Of a DNA stretch of 64,000 nt, positions 18,153-27,519 are shown in pieces. The notes beneath the pieces were generated by a model that did no database searches, had not been told where the DNA came from, and saw only the letters and a list, made by a program, of their open reading frames with translations. Source of the stretch: an uncultured Kordia sp. (lineage in GTDB: Bacteria > Bacteroidota > Bacteroidia > Flavobacteriales > Flavobacteriaceae); NCBI RefSeq assembly GCF_947496985.1, contig NZ_CANMEZ010000012.1, positions 102,672 through 166,671 of the forward strand, given 5' to 3'. A program made the position numbers and the translations under genes. Within the stretch, counting starts at the first letter, position 1. Each line of letters begins with the position of its first letter.

Positions 18153-19266
18153 TTTTATGTTTTTTTTGTTTTTGCATATACTTCTTAAATAAAAAATCTA
18201 CCAGAATCGAAAAAACTACATAATACAAAATGTATTTTGGCAAGTTTATAAATTCAAAGAAAGCTCCGTAACTTTCACGTCCACTTGCGTACGGTTCTCC
18301 AATTGCTACATCAATCAAAAATGTAGCTACGATAAGTAAAAAGATAAACAGAAAAGGAATTATGCACATTCCTATAAACGCAGGCGTTGAAAATTTTCGT
18401 CTTGGATATTTTTTTCGAAACCGAAACATCATCCAAACATGAAATAATACAATGAAACTTATGAAAAATAGTGCTAATTGAAAGGATTCTATTTTTATAA
18501 GAAACCTAGCCAAACTACTCAATTTTGGCACTCGTGATATTTGCAAAATCTCCACTGGCAACTTACTAAATTCATACGTAGTTACGCCATTAATACCGCC
18601 AGTTTCTGGTGTTCCAACATTCGCAAAAACAGTATCTTTCACTTTACTTGCGTCTATTGTCACATTGAGTGTTCCGAACGATTTCCAGTATTTTGCAGGT
18701 GCTAATGCATATAAAAAACTATCTTCATTTACACGATTGTGTTTGTAGCGCCAATTGGTCGCTTTGTAAGTAACTTTTATAGTATGATTTCCTTCTGATA
18801 TATCAGTTTCAAAGTATAAAAAATCTTTTAGATAGATATGTTCACTTCTTCCATATTTGAATTGATTTTCTATTTCTGAAATTGCTTTTCGGTCTGCATT
18901 ATAGAGATAATGAAAGCTCGTCAGCTTTTCTTTTTCTGGTCCGTAAGCACTCCAAAAATCTTCTTGTCGTGCTAGTGTTACTTCTTTCCCATCAATGGTA
19001 ACTTTGAAATTTTCATAGTAAGAAGATGCATAAAACAGTAATGGAATTTGTGTTCCACTTTTTTCGGCATGAATGTTATATTCAACTACAAAATCAGCAT
19101 ATTCAAAGTTTTCATCAATGACAATATGCAAGTTTTCATGTAAAATATTCACATACTGACTGATAAAAGGACTCGTACCAAATGTTCCTTCATTTACAGG
19201 AGAAGCCATATTTGCGTACAAACTTATTGCACTTAGTAAAGAAATAATGAGCAGTTTGATTCGCAT
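18136..19266 (-). CDS. exported/membrane protein of unknown function
   Basis: 376 residues from the ATG at 19266, which opens a signal peptide (MRIKLLIISLLSAISLYA); a further ATG 24 bp upstream is less likely. The mature N-terminal part (25-250) is a beta-rich extracytoplasmic region with paired phrases such as VTIDGKEVTL and NHTIKVTYKATNWRYKH. Three or four transmembrane helices follow at the C-terminus with a basic tail. I do not recognise the family. Convergent with, and possibly unrelated to, the LytTR gene. Confidence 0.65.
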   Translation of the reverse strand: MRIKLLIISLLSAISLYANMASPVNEGTFGTSPFISQYVNILHENLHIVIDENFEYADFVVEYNIHAEKSGTQIPLLFYASSYYENFKVTIDGKEVTLARQEDFWSAYGPEKEKLTSFHYLYNADRKAISEIENQFKYGRSEHIYLKDFLYFETDISEGNHTIKVTYKATNWRYKHNRVNEDSFLYALAPAKYWKSFGTLNVTIDASKVKDTVFANVGTPETGGINGVTTYEFSKLPVEILQISRVPKLSSLARFLIKIESFQLALFFISFIVLFHVWMMFRFRKKYPRRKFSTPAFIGMCIIPFLFIFLLIVATFLIDVAIGEPYASGRESYGAFFEFINLPKYILYYVVFSILVDFLFKKYMQKQKKHKTIDHH

Positions 19267-19325
19267 ATAGTCAGTTTTTGTAGTTTTCACATTTAAATGT
19301 CAAGACTTAACATTCATAATTTAAA

Positions 19326-19370
19326 AATAAAGAAGCTATGTATATACAAGATCTACACAGCCTCTTTATT
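19326..19370 (-). terminator. hairpin terminator after minus-strand operon 19384-22846
   Basis: 17-bp stem with two mismatches (19326-19342 AATAAAGAAGCTATGTA with 19354-19370), 11-nt loop, ending in AATAA/TTATT runs. It follows the stop at 19384 on the minus strand by 14 bp. Confidence 0.65.
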
Positions 19371-19383
19371 ACGATTAACAGGA

Positions 19384-20007
19384 TTATTTAAGGTATGTAA
19401 AGGATTTCCAAACGGTTGAAATAGCCAATTTATCTTTGAAGTCAGCATATGTTTTTACCTGAGTATCTTTTGCTGCCATTAGCATAATAATATGGGTATT
19501 GCTATATGGATTTGGTTTTGCGATGACATTAAAAAAGTAACGTCCCACGAAAAGATCGCTCAAACCTTCTTTCATTTTTCCAATTGCACGAAGCGACAAG
19601 TATTTTTCTCCATCAAATTCTTCAATTGCAATGTTATCTTCTTCTATTTCATATCCGCCGCTTTTAAGCATGTCTCTGATTTGTTTCATGAATGTTTTAC
19701 CATCTTTTTCAAGTTGCATGCCGCCATCCATGGAAATATATCCAAACGAATACATTTCTGAAACAATACTATCTTTTCCTATTTTTTGAATCATTCCATA
19801 GGAATATGTTTTTTTGCCTTCAACAGGTTTGTCAAATTTTAAATTTTTTGGAATATCTACTGTAAAGTGTATTTCTGGTTTGTTTATTTTTTTTGAAAAT
19901 TCAGGCGTCACTTCATATGTTATGACCTCTATGTTTTCTTTGGTTTGACATTGTATAAAGCCAAATTGAAGATAGATTAGTATTGCAATGAGTTTTATCT
20001 TTTTCAT
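19384..20007 (-). CDS. exported protein of unknown function (possible lipoprotein)
   Basis: 207 residues. The N-terminus MKKIKLIAILIYLQFGFIQC has a hydrophobic run ending in Cys 20, which may be a loose lipobox. The mature domain has strand-helix-strand phrases (FTVDIPKNLKF, KYLSLRAIGKMKEGLSDLF, HIIMLMAAKD) like small PsbP/DUF-type domains. No known motif. It is the last gene of a minus-strand run with the MORN protein (16 bp gap) and is closed by the hairpin at 19326. Confidence 0.6.
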   Translation of the reverse strand: MKKIKLIAILIYLQFGFIQCQTKENIEVITYEVTPEFSKKINKPEIHFTVDIPKNLKFDKPVEGKKTYSYGMIQKIGKDSIVSEMYSFGYISMDGGMQLEKDGKTFMKQIRDMLKSGGYEIEEDNIAIEEFDGEKYLSLRAIGKMKEGLSDLFVGRYFFNVIAKPNPYSNTHIIMLMAAKDTQVKTYADFKDKLAISTVWKSFTYLK

Positions 20008-20023
20008 ACGTTATTTTTAGTTT

Positions 20024-22135
20024 TTAATATTCTTTAACTCTAGCTCCTTTATTATTGAAAACACCTTGTACAATATTACCTGTCGATTTGTATTTCATAA
20101 CTCCAAGTCCGTCAATTTTATCATTTATGAATATTCCTTTGAATACCGAACGGTCAACGTAGGTGTATATCCCGTAACCGTTTCGTTTTCCATCTGCAGT
20201 ATATGCTCCTGTGTATACACTTTTGTTTTTCCACAGATACGTTCCAACATTGCTACGTTGTCTATTTTTAAAAAATCCCCAATATACATCTCCATTATTG
20301 TACGTGTATTTACCAAATCCATCAATGCAATTTCCTGTACAGTTTCCTGCTTTTTTATTAGCTATATAGTCTGCAGCTTGCTTTTCAATTAGTTTGCCTT
20401 CTTCAAATCGTCCGGCTGATGTAATTTGTAAATCTTTGTTCATTGTGTAGCCAAAACCATGTTGTTTTCCGTTTTTCCATTCTCCAATGTAAATGTTACC
20501 ATTACTCCATTTATAATAACCTACTCCATCGCGACGATTGTTTTTGTATTGTCCGTGATAATACGATCCGTTAGGATATGTAATATATGCTACGCCATCA
20601 ATAGCTCCGTTTTTGAAAGTAGCATCCGTAATAATATTATTTACTTTTACGCTTCCCCAACCTTCTTTACAATCACCTTTAATACAATTGAAATCACTTA
20701 CTTTTTCAGTTGTTGTGTTTTCTATATTGTTTGCGTTGGTTTCATCCGTGTTACTGTTATCTAGTTCTCCTTTGTAAAGTCTTCCCAATAAAATTTCATC
20801 TGTTTTTGCTGTTCGAAATCCTGTTAAAATGTACAATGGTTTATCGTCAATAAAAATTACAGGATCACCATTAGATAAGTATTCAAATCGTGCTTTTTCA
20901 TAATCAATATGCTTACCTTTTACAACAATGAAAAAATTATCTTCTTTTAATTCACGTGTGTACAAAATAGATGCTTTGTCTGTTGTGAATAAGGTTAAGT
21001 CTTTTACTGCTTGTGATTTTATATTATTGTAATTGTACACAACATAGGTTCTTCCTAAAACTTTATCAATACGATAATCAATCATGTGTGGACCTAAGAA
21101 TGCAAAATCGCGTGCTTTTACCTTATTGTTTCCTTCAACGTAGTTTATAAATTTTCCATCATGTGCATAGCTAATCATGGCTTTTCCTTTAGAAATCACT
21201 TTTGTTATGGGAATACGTGTATCCATAGTTTGTGTTGATTTTTCTTTAACACCATCAACTGCATAGTATGTTTTTGTTAAACCATCGTACACTACTTTTT
21301 CATTGGGTTTTACACCTTTACTCATGGCTATATCTGTAGCCCTAGCGCCATTAACATAAACGGTTTCTAGCTTTCCTCCTGTTTTTCCTCCTCCAGATGT
21401 ATAATAACCAAATTTTAATTTCATTGACTTATTTGCATCACTGTAGTAACGATTAAAAGTTTTATAGTGTTTGGCATCTGCATCATTTGCCACGTAGAAA
21501 TCAATTTTATTTCCTTTTTTATCAGTATCTACCGTGTATTCATAAATTCCAGAAGACAACTCTTCTTTGATTAAAAACCCGTTTTTATAATGATATTTTC
21601 CTTTGAATCCAGGAATACGATCTGACTTTGTATATTGCACAGAAACGATGACTACACTTCCTTTTTTCTGGTAACTATAATCTCGCTGTTGATAGAAAAC
21701 TCCTTTTTTATTAATGACTGTTTTTACAATTCGATCTTGTGAATCATAAGTGTATATTTTTTCTTCTCCATAGCTGTTTTTTTCATATGTCAATACATTT
21801 TTTTTATTGAAAGAATACTTACTAACACTTCCACTTTTGTATTGAAACAATACTATATTTCCACGCGAATCATATTCAATTTTATCATCATAATTGTTAC
21901 CAATCATTTTTCCATTCGCGTCATAATAGTACCGTGTTCCATAGTTATACAGCAAGTTTCCTTTTTTATCAAATATTTTTCCGCTTGACGAATAAATATC
22001 ACCTCGCAAAAAGAAATGTTCTTTTTTATGCTTAAAACCTATTGGATTTTTGGGCGCATTATTCATGTCAATTTTTTGTGCATTTATCGTTTGAGACACA
22101 AAGAAAAAGAGTAAAAGAAAGAGTATACGTTTCAT
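20024..22135 (-). CDS. secreted MORN-repeat protein
   Basis: 703 residues with a signal peptide (1-19, ending TINAQ). Residues about 25-270 contain YD/RHS-like short strands (YSSSGKIFDKKGNLLYNYG, YDSRGNIVLF) and 490-700 hold at least six MORN-type repeats such as GYYKWSNGNIYIGEWKNGKQ and FGKYTYNNGDVYWGFFKN. Conserved cysteine pairs (NCIKGDCKEGWG, NCTGNCIDGFG) open two MORN blocks and may form disulfides. Probably a surface or periplasmic scaffold; no catalytic domain was seen. The gap to the next upstream gene is 15 bp, so they share a message. Confidence 0.78.
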   Translation of the reverse strand: MKRILFLLLFFFVSQTINAQKIDMNNAPKNPIGFKHKKEHFFLRGDIYSSSGKIFDKKGNLLYNYGTRYYYDANGKMIGNNYDDKIEYDSRGNIVLFQYKSGSVSKYSFNKKNVLTYEKNSYGEEKIYTYDSQDRIVKTVINKKGVFYQQRDYSYQKKGSVVIVSVQYTKSDRIPGFKGKYHYKNGFLIKEELSSGIYEYTVDTDKKGNKIDFYVANDADAKHYKTFNRYYSDANKSMKLKFGYYTSGGGKTGGKLETVYVNGARATDIAMSKGVKPNEKVVYDGLTKTYYAVDGVKEKSTQTMDTRIPITKVISKGKAMISYAHDGKFINYVEGNNKVKARDFAFLGPHMIDYRIDKVLGRTYVVYNYNNIKSQAVKDLTLFTTDKASILYTRELKEDNFFIVVKGKHIDYEKARFEYLSNGDPVIFIDDKPLYILTGFRTAKTDEILLGRLYKGELDNSNTDETNANNIENTTTEKVSDFNCIKGDCKEGWGSVKVNNIITDATFKNGAIDGVAYITYPNGSYYHGQYKNNRRDGVGYYKWSNGNIYIGEWKNGKQHGFGYTMNKDLQITSAGRFEEGKLIEKQAADYIANKKAGNCTGNCIDGFGKYTYNNGDVYWGFFKNRQRSNVGTYLWKNKSVYTGAYTADGKRNGYGIYTYVDRSVFKGIFINDKIDGLGVMKYKSTGNIVQGVFNNKGARVKEY

Positions 22136-22150
22136 TGTTTAGTGTGGGTT

Positions 22151-22846
22151 TTATTCTGCAATTTTCACAGTATTCATTAGTTCATCACACATATGAACTT
22201 TTAATGGTTGATTGTCAAATGCTATCTTTGCCATTTCGCCTCCGAATAGTTTTAGCAACGTAACTGTTGATTCATTTTTCAGCTTTTCTTCAGCAAGTAC
22301 CATTTTAAATATATATGTGTCATTTTCTTTATCTAGTTCTACAGTTTTACGATTATCATTATCTGAAAAACCATATTCTAGTAAAAAGCTTTTTAGTTTT
22401 TCTACTTCTTCTAACGTTACATTTTTGGTGTATCGAATTTCTGTAGCTTTTGCCATTATTACTTTTCGCGCATCTTCTAGTTTGTGTACACGTAACGTAT
22501 TAAATGTATCATCACATAAGTGTAAATCAACAGGTAAATTCATGTAATCAGAGAGTTCTTTTGGAAAAATATTGAAAACACTCTCTAAAGATTCATCATT
22601 TAAAAATTCATCTTTGATTACCATTCTAAATACATAAACATCTCCTTCTTTTACAAACTGAACCGATTTTGTATCTCCATTTGCAAATCCTGAACTAGTT
22701 AAATTTTCGCCTAGTTTGTCTGCTATTTCCTCCGTTACTCCATCTTTATAATATACTTCTGTTCCGTTGTATACTTTCTTTTCACCGTAATTAGCACAAG
22801 AAATTAATAGTAATATTGCAGAAAGTAATGTGATTAATTTTTTCAT
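22151..22846 (-). CDS. lipoprotein with two repeated domains, unknown function
   Basis: 231 residues with a clear lipobox (LLLISC, Cys 17). The mature protein is an internal duplication: VYNGTEVYYKDGVTEEIADKLGENL...VYVFRMVIKDE...LHLCDDTFNTLRV in the first half and IRYTKNVTLEEVEKLKSFLLE...TYIFKMVLAEE...VHMCDELMNTVKI in the second. Each half ends with an HxCDxxxNT motif. Family not recognised. First gene of a unit with the MORN protein; an ATACG-N8-CGTAT palindrome lies 75 bp upstream. Confidence 0.65.
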   Translation of the reverse strand: MKKLITLLSAILLLISCANYGEKKVYNGTEVYYKDGVTEEIADKLGENLTSSGFANGDTKSVQFVKEGDVYVFRMVIKDEFLNDESLESVFNIFPKELSDYMNLPVDLHLCDDTFNTLRVHKLEDARKVIMAKATEIRYTKNVTLEEVEKLKSFLLEYGFSDNDNRKTVELDKENDTYIFKMVLAEEKLKNESTVTLLKLFGGEMAKIAFDNQPLKVHMCDELMNTVKIAE

Positions 22847-22920
22847 TTTATTATTGTTATTAGTTGTAAAAAAATTGCTTTAACTTTCTTCAAAATTCAT
22901 TATTAAGTGTCTTTTTTACA

Positions 22921-22938
22921 ATACGACAAATTGCGTAT
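22921..22938 (-). promoter_or_regulatory. ATACG-N8-CGTAT palindrome upstream of lipoprotein/MORN unit
   Basis: ATACGACAAATTGCGTAT, 75 bp upstream of the lipoprotein gene start at 22846 and just past the stop of the TPR gene. Second member of the motif set at 14919 and 23648. Confidence 0.5.
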
Positions 22939-22960
22939 TTTCACATGTACTCTAGCTGTT

Positions 22961-23605
22961 TTACTGTTGTTTACACTTTGACTGGTAACGTCTTTGGCTT
23001 CCTAAATACCCTAATGTTATTGCTTTTTTCCAGTTTTTACATGCATTTACTTCATCACGTTTCATATCATATACATTTCCGAGATTTGAATATGCTTTTG
23101 CATAGGTAGTATCTATTTCTATTGCTTTTTCAAAATGTGATAAGGCAAGCATTATTTTTCCTTTTTTCGCATAACAAACTCCCATGCTATTATATACTTC
23201 TGATTGTTTTTCATTTAGTGTTATTGCGTCCATATAATCAATTAAAGCTTCGTCCAAAAAGCCCATTGCATCATGTGCGCCGCCTCTAAAGAAAAATGCC
23301 TGCGCATGTTTTGGATTGAGCTGAATTACTTTGTTGTAGCTTTGAATTGCTGCTTTGTAATTTGCATAATCTTCTCGGGCATTTTTTCGTTGGATTAATG
23401 CTGTATGAAACCCTGCTTTATAAAAATAGGCGTCTGACAACGTACTGTCTATAGCAATTACTTCTTCACATAACTTGATTCCTTCTAAAAATTTTAATTG
23501 CTCTTTTTTTACCAAAGCACTATCTAATAATACTTTTGTTGTTTGCGCTTTCACGAAAGAAAACACGCTTAAAAAGAGAAATAAGCATACATATTTCATC
23601 TTCAA
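22961..23605 (-). CDS. secreted TPR protein
   Basis: 214 residues with a signal peptide (1-20, ending FVKAQ) and about five TPR repeats, for example AIQSYNKVIQLNPKHAQAFFFRGGAHDAMG and ALSHFEKAIEIDTTYAKAYSNLGNVY. It serves as a protein-interaction scaffold in the envelope. The ATACG-N8-CGTAT palindrome lies 43 bp upstream, so it may belong to the regulon of the TPR-kinase pair at 12.4-14.8 kb. Confidence 0.82.
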   Translation of the reverse strand: MKMKYVCLFLFLSVFSFVKAQTTKVLLDSALVKKEQLKFLEGIKLCEEVIAIDSTLSDAYFYKAGFHTALIQRKNAREDYANYKAAIQSYNKVIQLNPKHAQAFFFRGGAHDAMGFLDEALIDYMDAITLNEKQSEVYNSMGVCYAKKGKIMLALSHFEKAIEIDTTYAKAYSNLGNVYDMKRDEVNACKNWKKAITLGYLGSQRRYQSKCKQQ

Positions 23606-23647
23606 TATTTTAGAAGTACAAATTGCCTTTTATTTCAATTTGAAACA

Positions 23648-23665
23648 ATACGATGAATTGCGTAT
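23648..23665 (-). promoter_or_regulatory. ATACG-N8-CGTAT palindrome upstream of TPR gene
   Basis: ATACGATGAATTGCGTAT, 43 bp upstream of the TPR gene start; extended to AATACG...CGTATT it is a 6+6 repeat. Third copy of the motif. Confidence 0.5.
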
Positions 23666-23737
23666 TTATGATTCTTTATTAAAATGATATCAATAAAAAT
23701 ATGTACATTGAAATTATAAACCATAAATTGAAATCTC

Positions 23738-24253
23738 ATGAAAGCTAATTCTACTTATATACTTACATTTTTGAGTTTTCTTTTACTTGTGAATTGTGCT
23801 CAAAATGAAAAGAAGACAACGCCCGATACTACTAAAACAGAAACAACAACTGAAGCAAAAGATACGATTCCGAATAATTCATTAGAAGAAAAAGTAGCCG
23901 AACCCGATCATTATATTTGTTATAAAAATGATGAGAAATCATCAATGCAAATTTCCATTGCTTTTGATATAGATGCAAACGCATTGTATGTAAAATATAA
24001 AGGTCAAAAGGATTCTATTCCGCTTCAGAATATAAAAGAAGATTATCAAGATAGCGGTGCGTATCCAACTATTACGCAGTTTTATGATGAACTATATGAA
24101 GGTAAGAAAAACGGAACCTACGAATTGACACATTCTGGAAACTGGGATTATGCAACGTATAGAAATTTAAAAAGCGATAAAGTATATAAGTTTACCATAG
24201 ATCATGATATGACGGTTACAGGCAATGGTTACCGAACTACACCTTGTTTCTAG
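23738..24253 (+). CDS. small lipoprotein, unknown function
   Basis: 171 residues with a lipobox (FLLLVNC, Cys 21), a Thr/Glu/Lys-rich linker (TTPDTTKTETTTEAKD) and a beta-rich domain with phrases HYICYKNDEKSSMQISIAFD and YELTHSGNWDYATYRN. One Cys in CYKND and one near the C-terminus (TTPCF) may pair. No family recognised. Single gene between divergent and convergent neighbours. Confidence 0.7.
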   Translation: MKANSTYILTFLSFLLLVNCAQNEKKTTPDTTKTETTTEAKDTIPNNSLEEKVAEPDHYICYKNDEKSSMQISIAFDIDANALYVKYKGQKDSIPLQNIKEDYQDSGAYPTITQFYDELYEGKKNGTYELTHSGNWDYATYRNLKSDKVYKFTIDHDMTVTGNGYRTTPCF

Positions 24254-24272
24254 TTATACTTAATAGTATATC

Positions 24273-24977
24273 TTATTTTTTATAATTATGTCTACTATAC
24301 GTATATGAAGCAAAATAATCGCTAATATTAAACTTACGATCTTCAAATTTTTCTTCTAATATTTTGAAAGTTTGAATTCTGTCTATCCGAAAAGCTCTGA
24401 GTTCATTTCGTAAGTGACACCAAGCAATTAAAATCCATTTATTATCTGTAGAATACATAGCGCAAGGTTCTATTTTCCGTTGTGATACTTGATAATCATT
24501 TGCTTTTTTATAATTGATTTCCATCACATTGAAATTCGTAATTGCCAATTGAATTTCAGGTAATACATTACTAGTTGTATCTTCTAATTTCCAATTGAAC
24601 ACATGAATTTTATCGTTAAGAATTTCGCTTTTTTCTTGAATTGAAGTTTTAAATACTGACTTTATTTTGATTAATGCTTCTTTAAAGTCATTTACAAACG
24701 AAATATCTTTGGATTGATTGATAATATGCTCGGCCGTAATTAAAGCATTGGCTTGTTTTTCGGTAAATTGTACTGGTGCAATCGTATACGTATCTGTTAA
24801 GCTATAACCTCTTCCATCTATTGTGTATACAGGAACGCCTGCTTCTTCTAGTTTTCGAATATCTCTGTAAATAGTTCGTACACTGACATCGTATTTTTCA
24901 GCCAATTCTGTAGCTGTTAACAATCGTTTTGATCGTAATAGTGTTAATATCGATATTAGTCTTGCAAGTTGTGTCAT
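24273..24977 (-). CDS. YafY-type HTH/WYL-domain transcriptional regulator
   Basis: 234 residues: N-terminal HTH_11 (LARLISILTLLRSKRLLTATELAEKYDVSVRTIYRDIRKL) and a C-terminal WYL-type ligand domain (YSTDNKWILIAWCHLRNELRAFRIDRIQTF). In this family the WYL module often senses nucleic acid or small ligands. The VOC gene upstream on the same strand is separated by 49 bp and is probably in the same unit. Confidence 0.9.
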   Translation of the reverse strand: MTQLARLISILTLLRSKRLLTATELAEKYDVSVRTIYRDIRKLEEAGVPVYTIDGRGYSLTDTYTIAPVQFTEKQANALITAEHIINQSKDISFVNDFKEALIKIKSVFKTSIQEKSEILNDKIHVFNWKLEDTTSNVLPEIQLAITNFNVMEINYKKANDYQVSQRKIEPCAMYSTDNKWILIAWCHLRNELRAFRIDRIQTFKILEEKFEDRKFNISDYFASYTYSRHNYKK

Positions 24978-25026
24978 ATAATAGATTCGCAGCGAACCTC
25001 AACTGAGATCCGCTACGTTTTTTTGT

Positions 25027-25398
25027 TTATCCCATTGAATGAAATGCTACACGATTTCCCTCTGTATCAATAAATTGAGCTATAAACCCATTTTCTTGAA
25101 TATCAGTTTTCGGCATAATAACTTCTCCACCAGCAGCAGCTACTCTTTCTAAATAAGTGTTTAAATTATCACCACCATTTAAGTAAACCGTAGAACCATG
25201 TCGTGAAGGGTTTGTTCCTTCCATTTGCATGATAGCACCACCTACTTTATGACTTTCCATATCGTATGGAAAAATACCATATTTCATATTATCCATATGA
25301 TGATCTTTAATTTCTTCCCCTAAAACTTCAGAGTAGAATTTTTTTGCTCTTTCGTAATCTGTCACTGGAATTTCAAACCAATTAATTGCATTTTTCAT
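25027..25398 (-). CDS. VOC (glyoxalase/bleomycin-resistance) family protein
   Basis: 123 residues with the paired beta-alpha-beta-beta-beta modules of VOC proteins: WFEIPVTDYERAKKFYSEVLGEEI and VYLNGGDNLNTYLERVAAAGGEVIMPKTDI, ending FIAQFIDTEGNRVAFHSMG. The E of the last strand pattern and the H near the N-terminal half that bind metal in glyoxalases are only partly present. Substrate unknown. Confidence 0.88.
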   Translation of the reverse strand: MKNAINWFEIPVTDYERAKKFYSEVLGEEIKDHHMDNMKYGIFPYDMESHKVGGAIMQMEGTNPSRHGSTVYLNGGDNLNTYLERVAAAGGEVIMPKTDIQENGFIAQFIDTEGNRVAFHSMG

Positions 25399-25633
25399 GT
25401 TGTTGTATTTTTAAGAGTTAACAATACCACAAAAGTATTTGCGTCTTTGACAGATGATGTCAGAGGTATTTTTATTTTAAAAAAAAATTATAAAAAGCAA
25501 TCAATAATAATTGAAATCGAATTTCTTATCATTCTAAAATATACTTTTTTGACAATAATTCATAGCGTATAAATCTCAATTTTAAGATTTTTTTAACTAA
25601 ATTTAGAAAGCATTCAATAACCGAGTCCCAATT

Positions 25634-26023
25634 TTGAAATATCTACATAAAAACTTACACTTAGCATTATCTACAGGTGCTGTACTGGTCGTTGGAGCTA
25701 CCTATGGCTTATACCCAAATATTTTTTTACCTTTATTTTTTGATTTCAATGTTGAAACTACCGATTTAAATCATGTTTTTAGAGCTATGATGGGCTCTTA
25801 TTTTGCCTTAGGAATCTACTGGACGTATAGTTTGTATTTCCAAAATCACTGGCGAGCTGCTACATATTCTGTTGTTTTTTTCATGGGCGGATTGGCCATA
25901 GGTCGTTTGTGGAGTATTGCTGTTGACGGAATTCCTTCGATTGCTTTTACAGTTGGAACTATTTTAGAAATCATATTCGTAATTTGGGGTTGCTATAATT
26001 TAAAAGCATATCCTGAAAAATGA
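25634..26023 (+). CDS. DUF4345 family membrane protein
   Basis: 129 residues from a TTG start; the frame upstream has no ATG before a stop. Four hydrophobic helices, with FRAMMGSYFALGIYWTYSLY and FFMGGLAIGRLWSIAVDGIPS as recognisable DUF4345 blocks. Function unknown. It precedes the FAD amine-oxidase-like gene by 55 bp and may be cotranscribed. Confidence 0.75.
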   Translation: MKYLHKNLHLALSTGAVLVVGATYGLYPNIFLPLFFDFNVETTDLNHVFRAMMGSYFALGIYWTYSLYFQNHWRAATYSVVFFMGGLAIGRLWSIAVDGIPSIAFTVGTILEIIFVIWGCYNLKAYPEK

Positions 26024-26078
26024 TCATACTACGATCATTTTTGTTGTATTTTTACATTAAATTTTTGAGAAGGTTGTA

Positions 26079-27335
26079 ATGAAAAAAGAAGCATACAAAA
26101 TTTACATTATAGGAGCTGGAATTAGCGGATTGATAGCCGCACATGTGCTAGAAAGCCATGGTTTCCAGCCACATATTATTGAAGCTACCGATAGAGCTGG
26201 CGGACGCGTTAAGACAGATATTGTTCATGGTTATCAACTTGACCATGGTTTTCAAGTGTTGCTAACGGCGTATCCTGCTGCACAAAAATATTTAGATTAT
26301 AATACCTTAGAATTACAAGAATTTTCACCTGGAGCTACTATTTTTAGGAATGGCAAGTCAAAAACAATTGGTGATCCATTACGTAAATTTTCACTACTAT
26401 TTCCAACACTTTTTTCTGGAATTGGAAGTTTTTCTGATAAACAGAAAATTTTAAAATTAAATAAGTCTTTAAAGAAAAAATCTATTACTGAAATTTTTGA
26501 ACAACCAGAAACTTCAACCTTAACACACTTGCAACAACTAGGTTTTTCCAATGAAATGATTACACAATTTTTTAAACCTTTTTTTAGTGGCATTTTTCTA
26601 GAATCAAAACTCGATACTTCCAATAGAATGTTTGAATTTGTTTATAAGATGTTTGGAGAAGGATTTGCGGCACTTCCAAAAGCTGGAATTGAAGCTATTC
26701 CGAAACAATTAGTTGCTAATTTAAAGCAAACTACATTACATTACAATACGAAAGTTTCTAAAGTCGAAGATGGAAAAATAACACTAGCTAATGATGATGT
26801 ATTAGAAAGTCATTTTACCATTGTTGCTACGGAAGCTAGTAAATTAATTTCCAATTTAAAGTCGCAAAGTATCGATTGGAAATCATGTGATACGTTATAT
26901 TTTGAAGTTTCTAAACGTGTTATTTCGAAACCGTTAATTGGTTTAATTCCTGCAGAAAACAGTTTGATCAATAATATTTTTTATCATAATAGTTTGGCTA
27001 CTTCTTCTACTGGAAACAAAGAATTATTATCTGTTACTGTAGTTATTGATCATAATTTGGCAGAAAGTTTCTTGATTAAAAAAGTAAAAGAAGAGTTGCT
27101 ACAACATTGCGGAATTGATTCATGTACATTTTTAAAACACTATGAAATTCCAAAAGCATTGCCAAATTTACAGCAACTTCAATATACAATGTCACCTTCT
27201 GAAACACGCTTGACAACTCAACTATTTTTAGCGAGCGATGTACAATTAAATGGTTCTTTAAATGCCGCTATGTTAGCAGGTGAAGCTGCTGCTTTAGGAG
27301 TTATTGAAGCATCCGGAAACATGATAAAATCTTAA
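26079..27335 (+). CDS. FAD-dependent amine-oxidase/phytoene-desaturase-like oxidoreductase
   Basis: 418 residues. The N-terminal Rossmann motif IYIIGAGISGLIAAHVLESHGF, acidic E of IIEATDRAGGRV and the GG(R)V flavin motif place it in the NAD(P)-binding amine oxidase/desaturase superfamily. The C-terminal FAD motif LFLASDVQLNGSLNAAMLAGEAAA is present. Members act on carotenoids, amines or protoporphyrinogen; no substrate clue is visible here. Complete length for the class. Confidence 0.87.
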   Translation: MKKEAYKIYIIGAGISGLIAAHVLESHGFQPHIIEATDRAGGRVKTDIVHGYQLDHGFQVLLTAYPAAQKYLDYNTLELQEFSPGATIFRNGKSKTIGDPLRKFSLLFPTLFSGIGSFSDKQKILKLNKSLKKKSITEIFEQPETSTLTHLQQLGFSNEMITQFFKPFFSGIFLESKLDTSNRMFEFVYKMFGEGFAALPKAGIEAIPKQLVANLKQTTLHYNTKVSKVEDGKITLANDDVLESHFTIVATEASKLISNLKSQSIDWKSCDTLYFEVSKRVISKPLIGLIPAENSLINNIFYHNSLATSSTGNKELLSVTVVIDHNLAESFLIKKVKEELLQHCGIDSCTFLKHYEIPKALPNLQQLQYTMSPSETRLTTQLFLASDVQLNGSLNAAMLAGEAAALGVIEASGNMIKS

Positions 27336-27519
27336 TTATTGGACACACACATTATCATACTGGACAAATTTCTTTAACTAAAAAGCTTTTATAGCATCAA
27401 TGAACTCACTATTCTTATTGAAGTCATTTTGACTTCTTCTATTTCCTGAAAAAATATTAAAAATTCAGATTTTCTGTACTTAATTCCTGTATCTTTCAAA
27501 CAAAATTCAACTTAACTGA

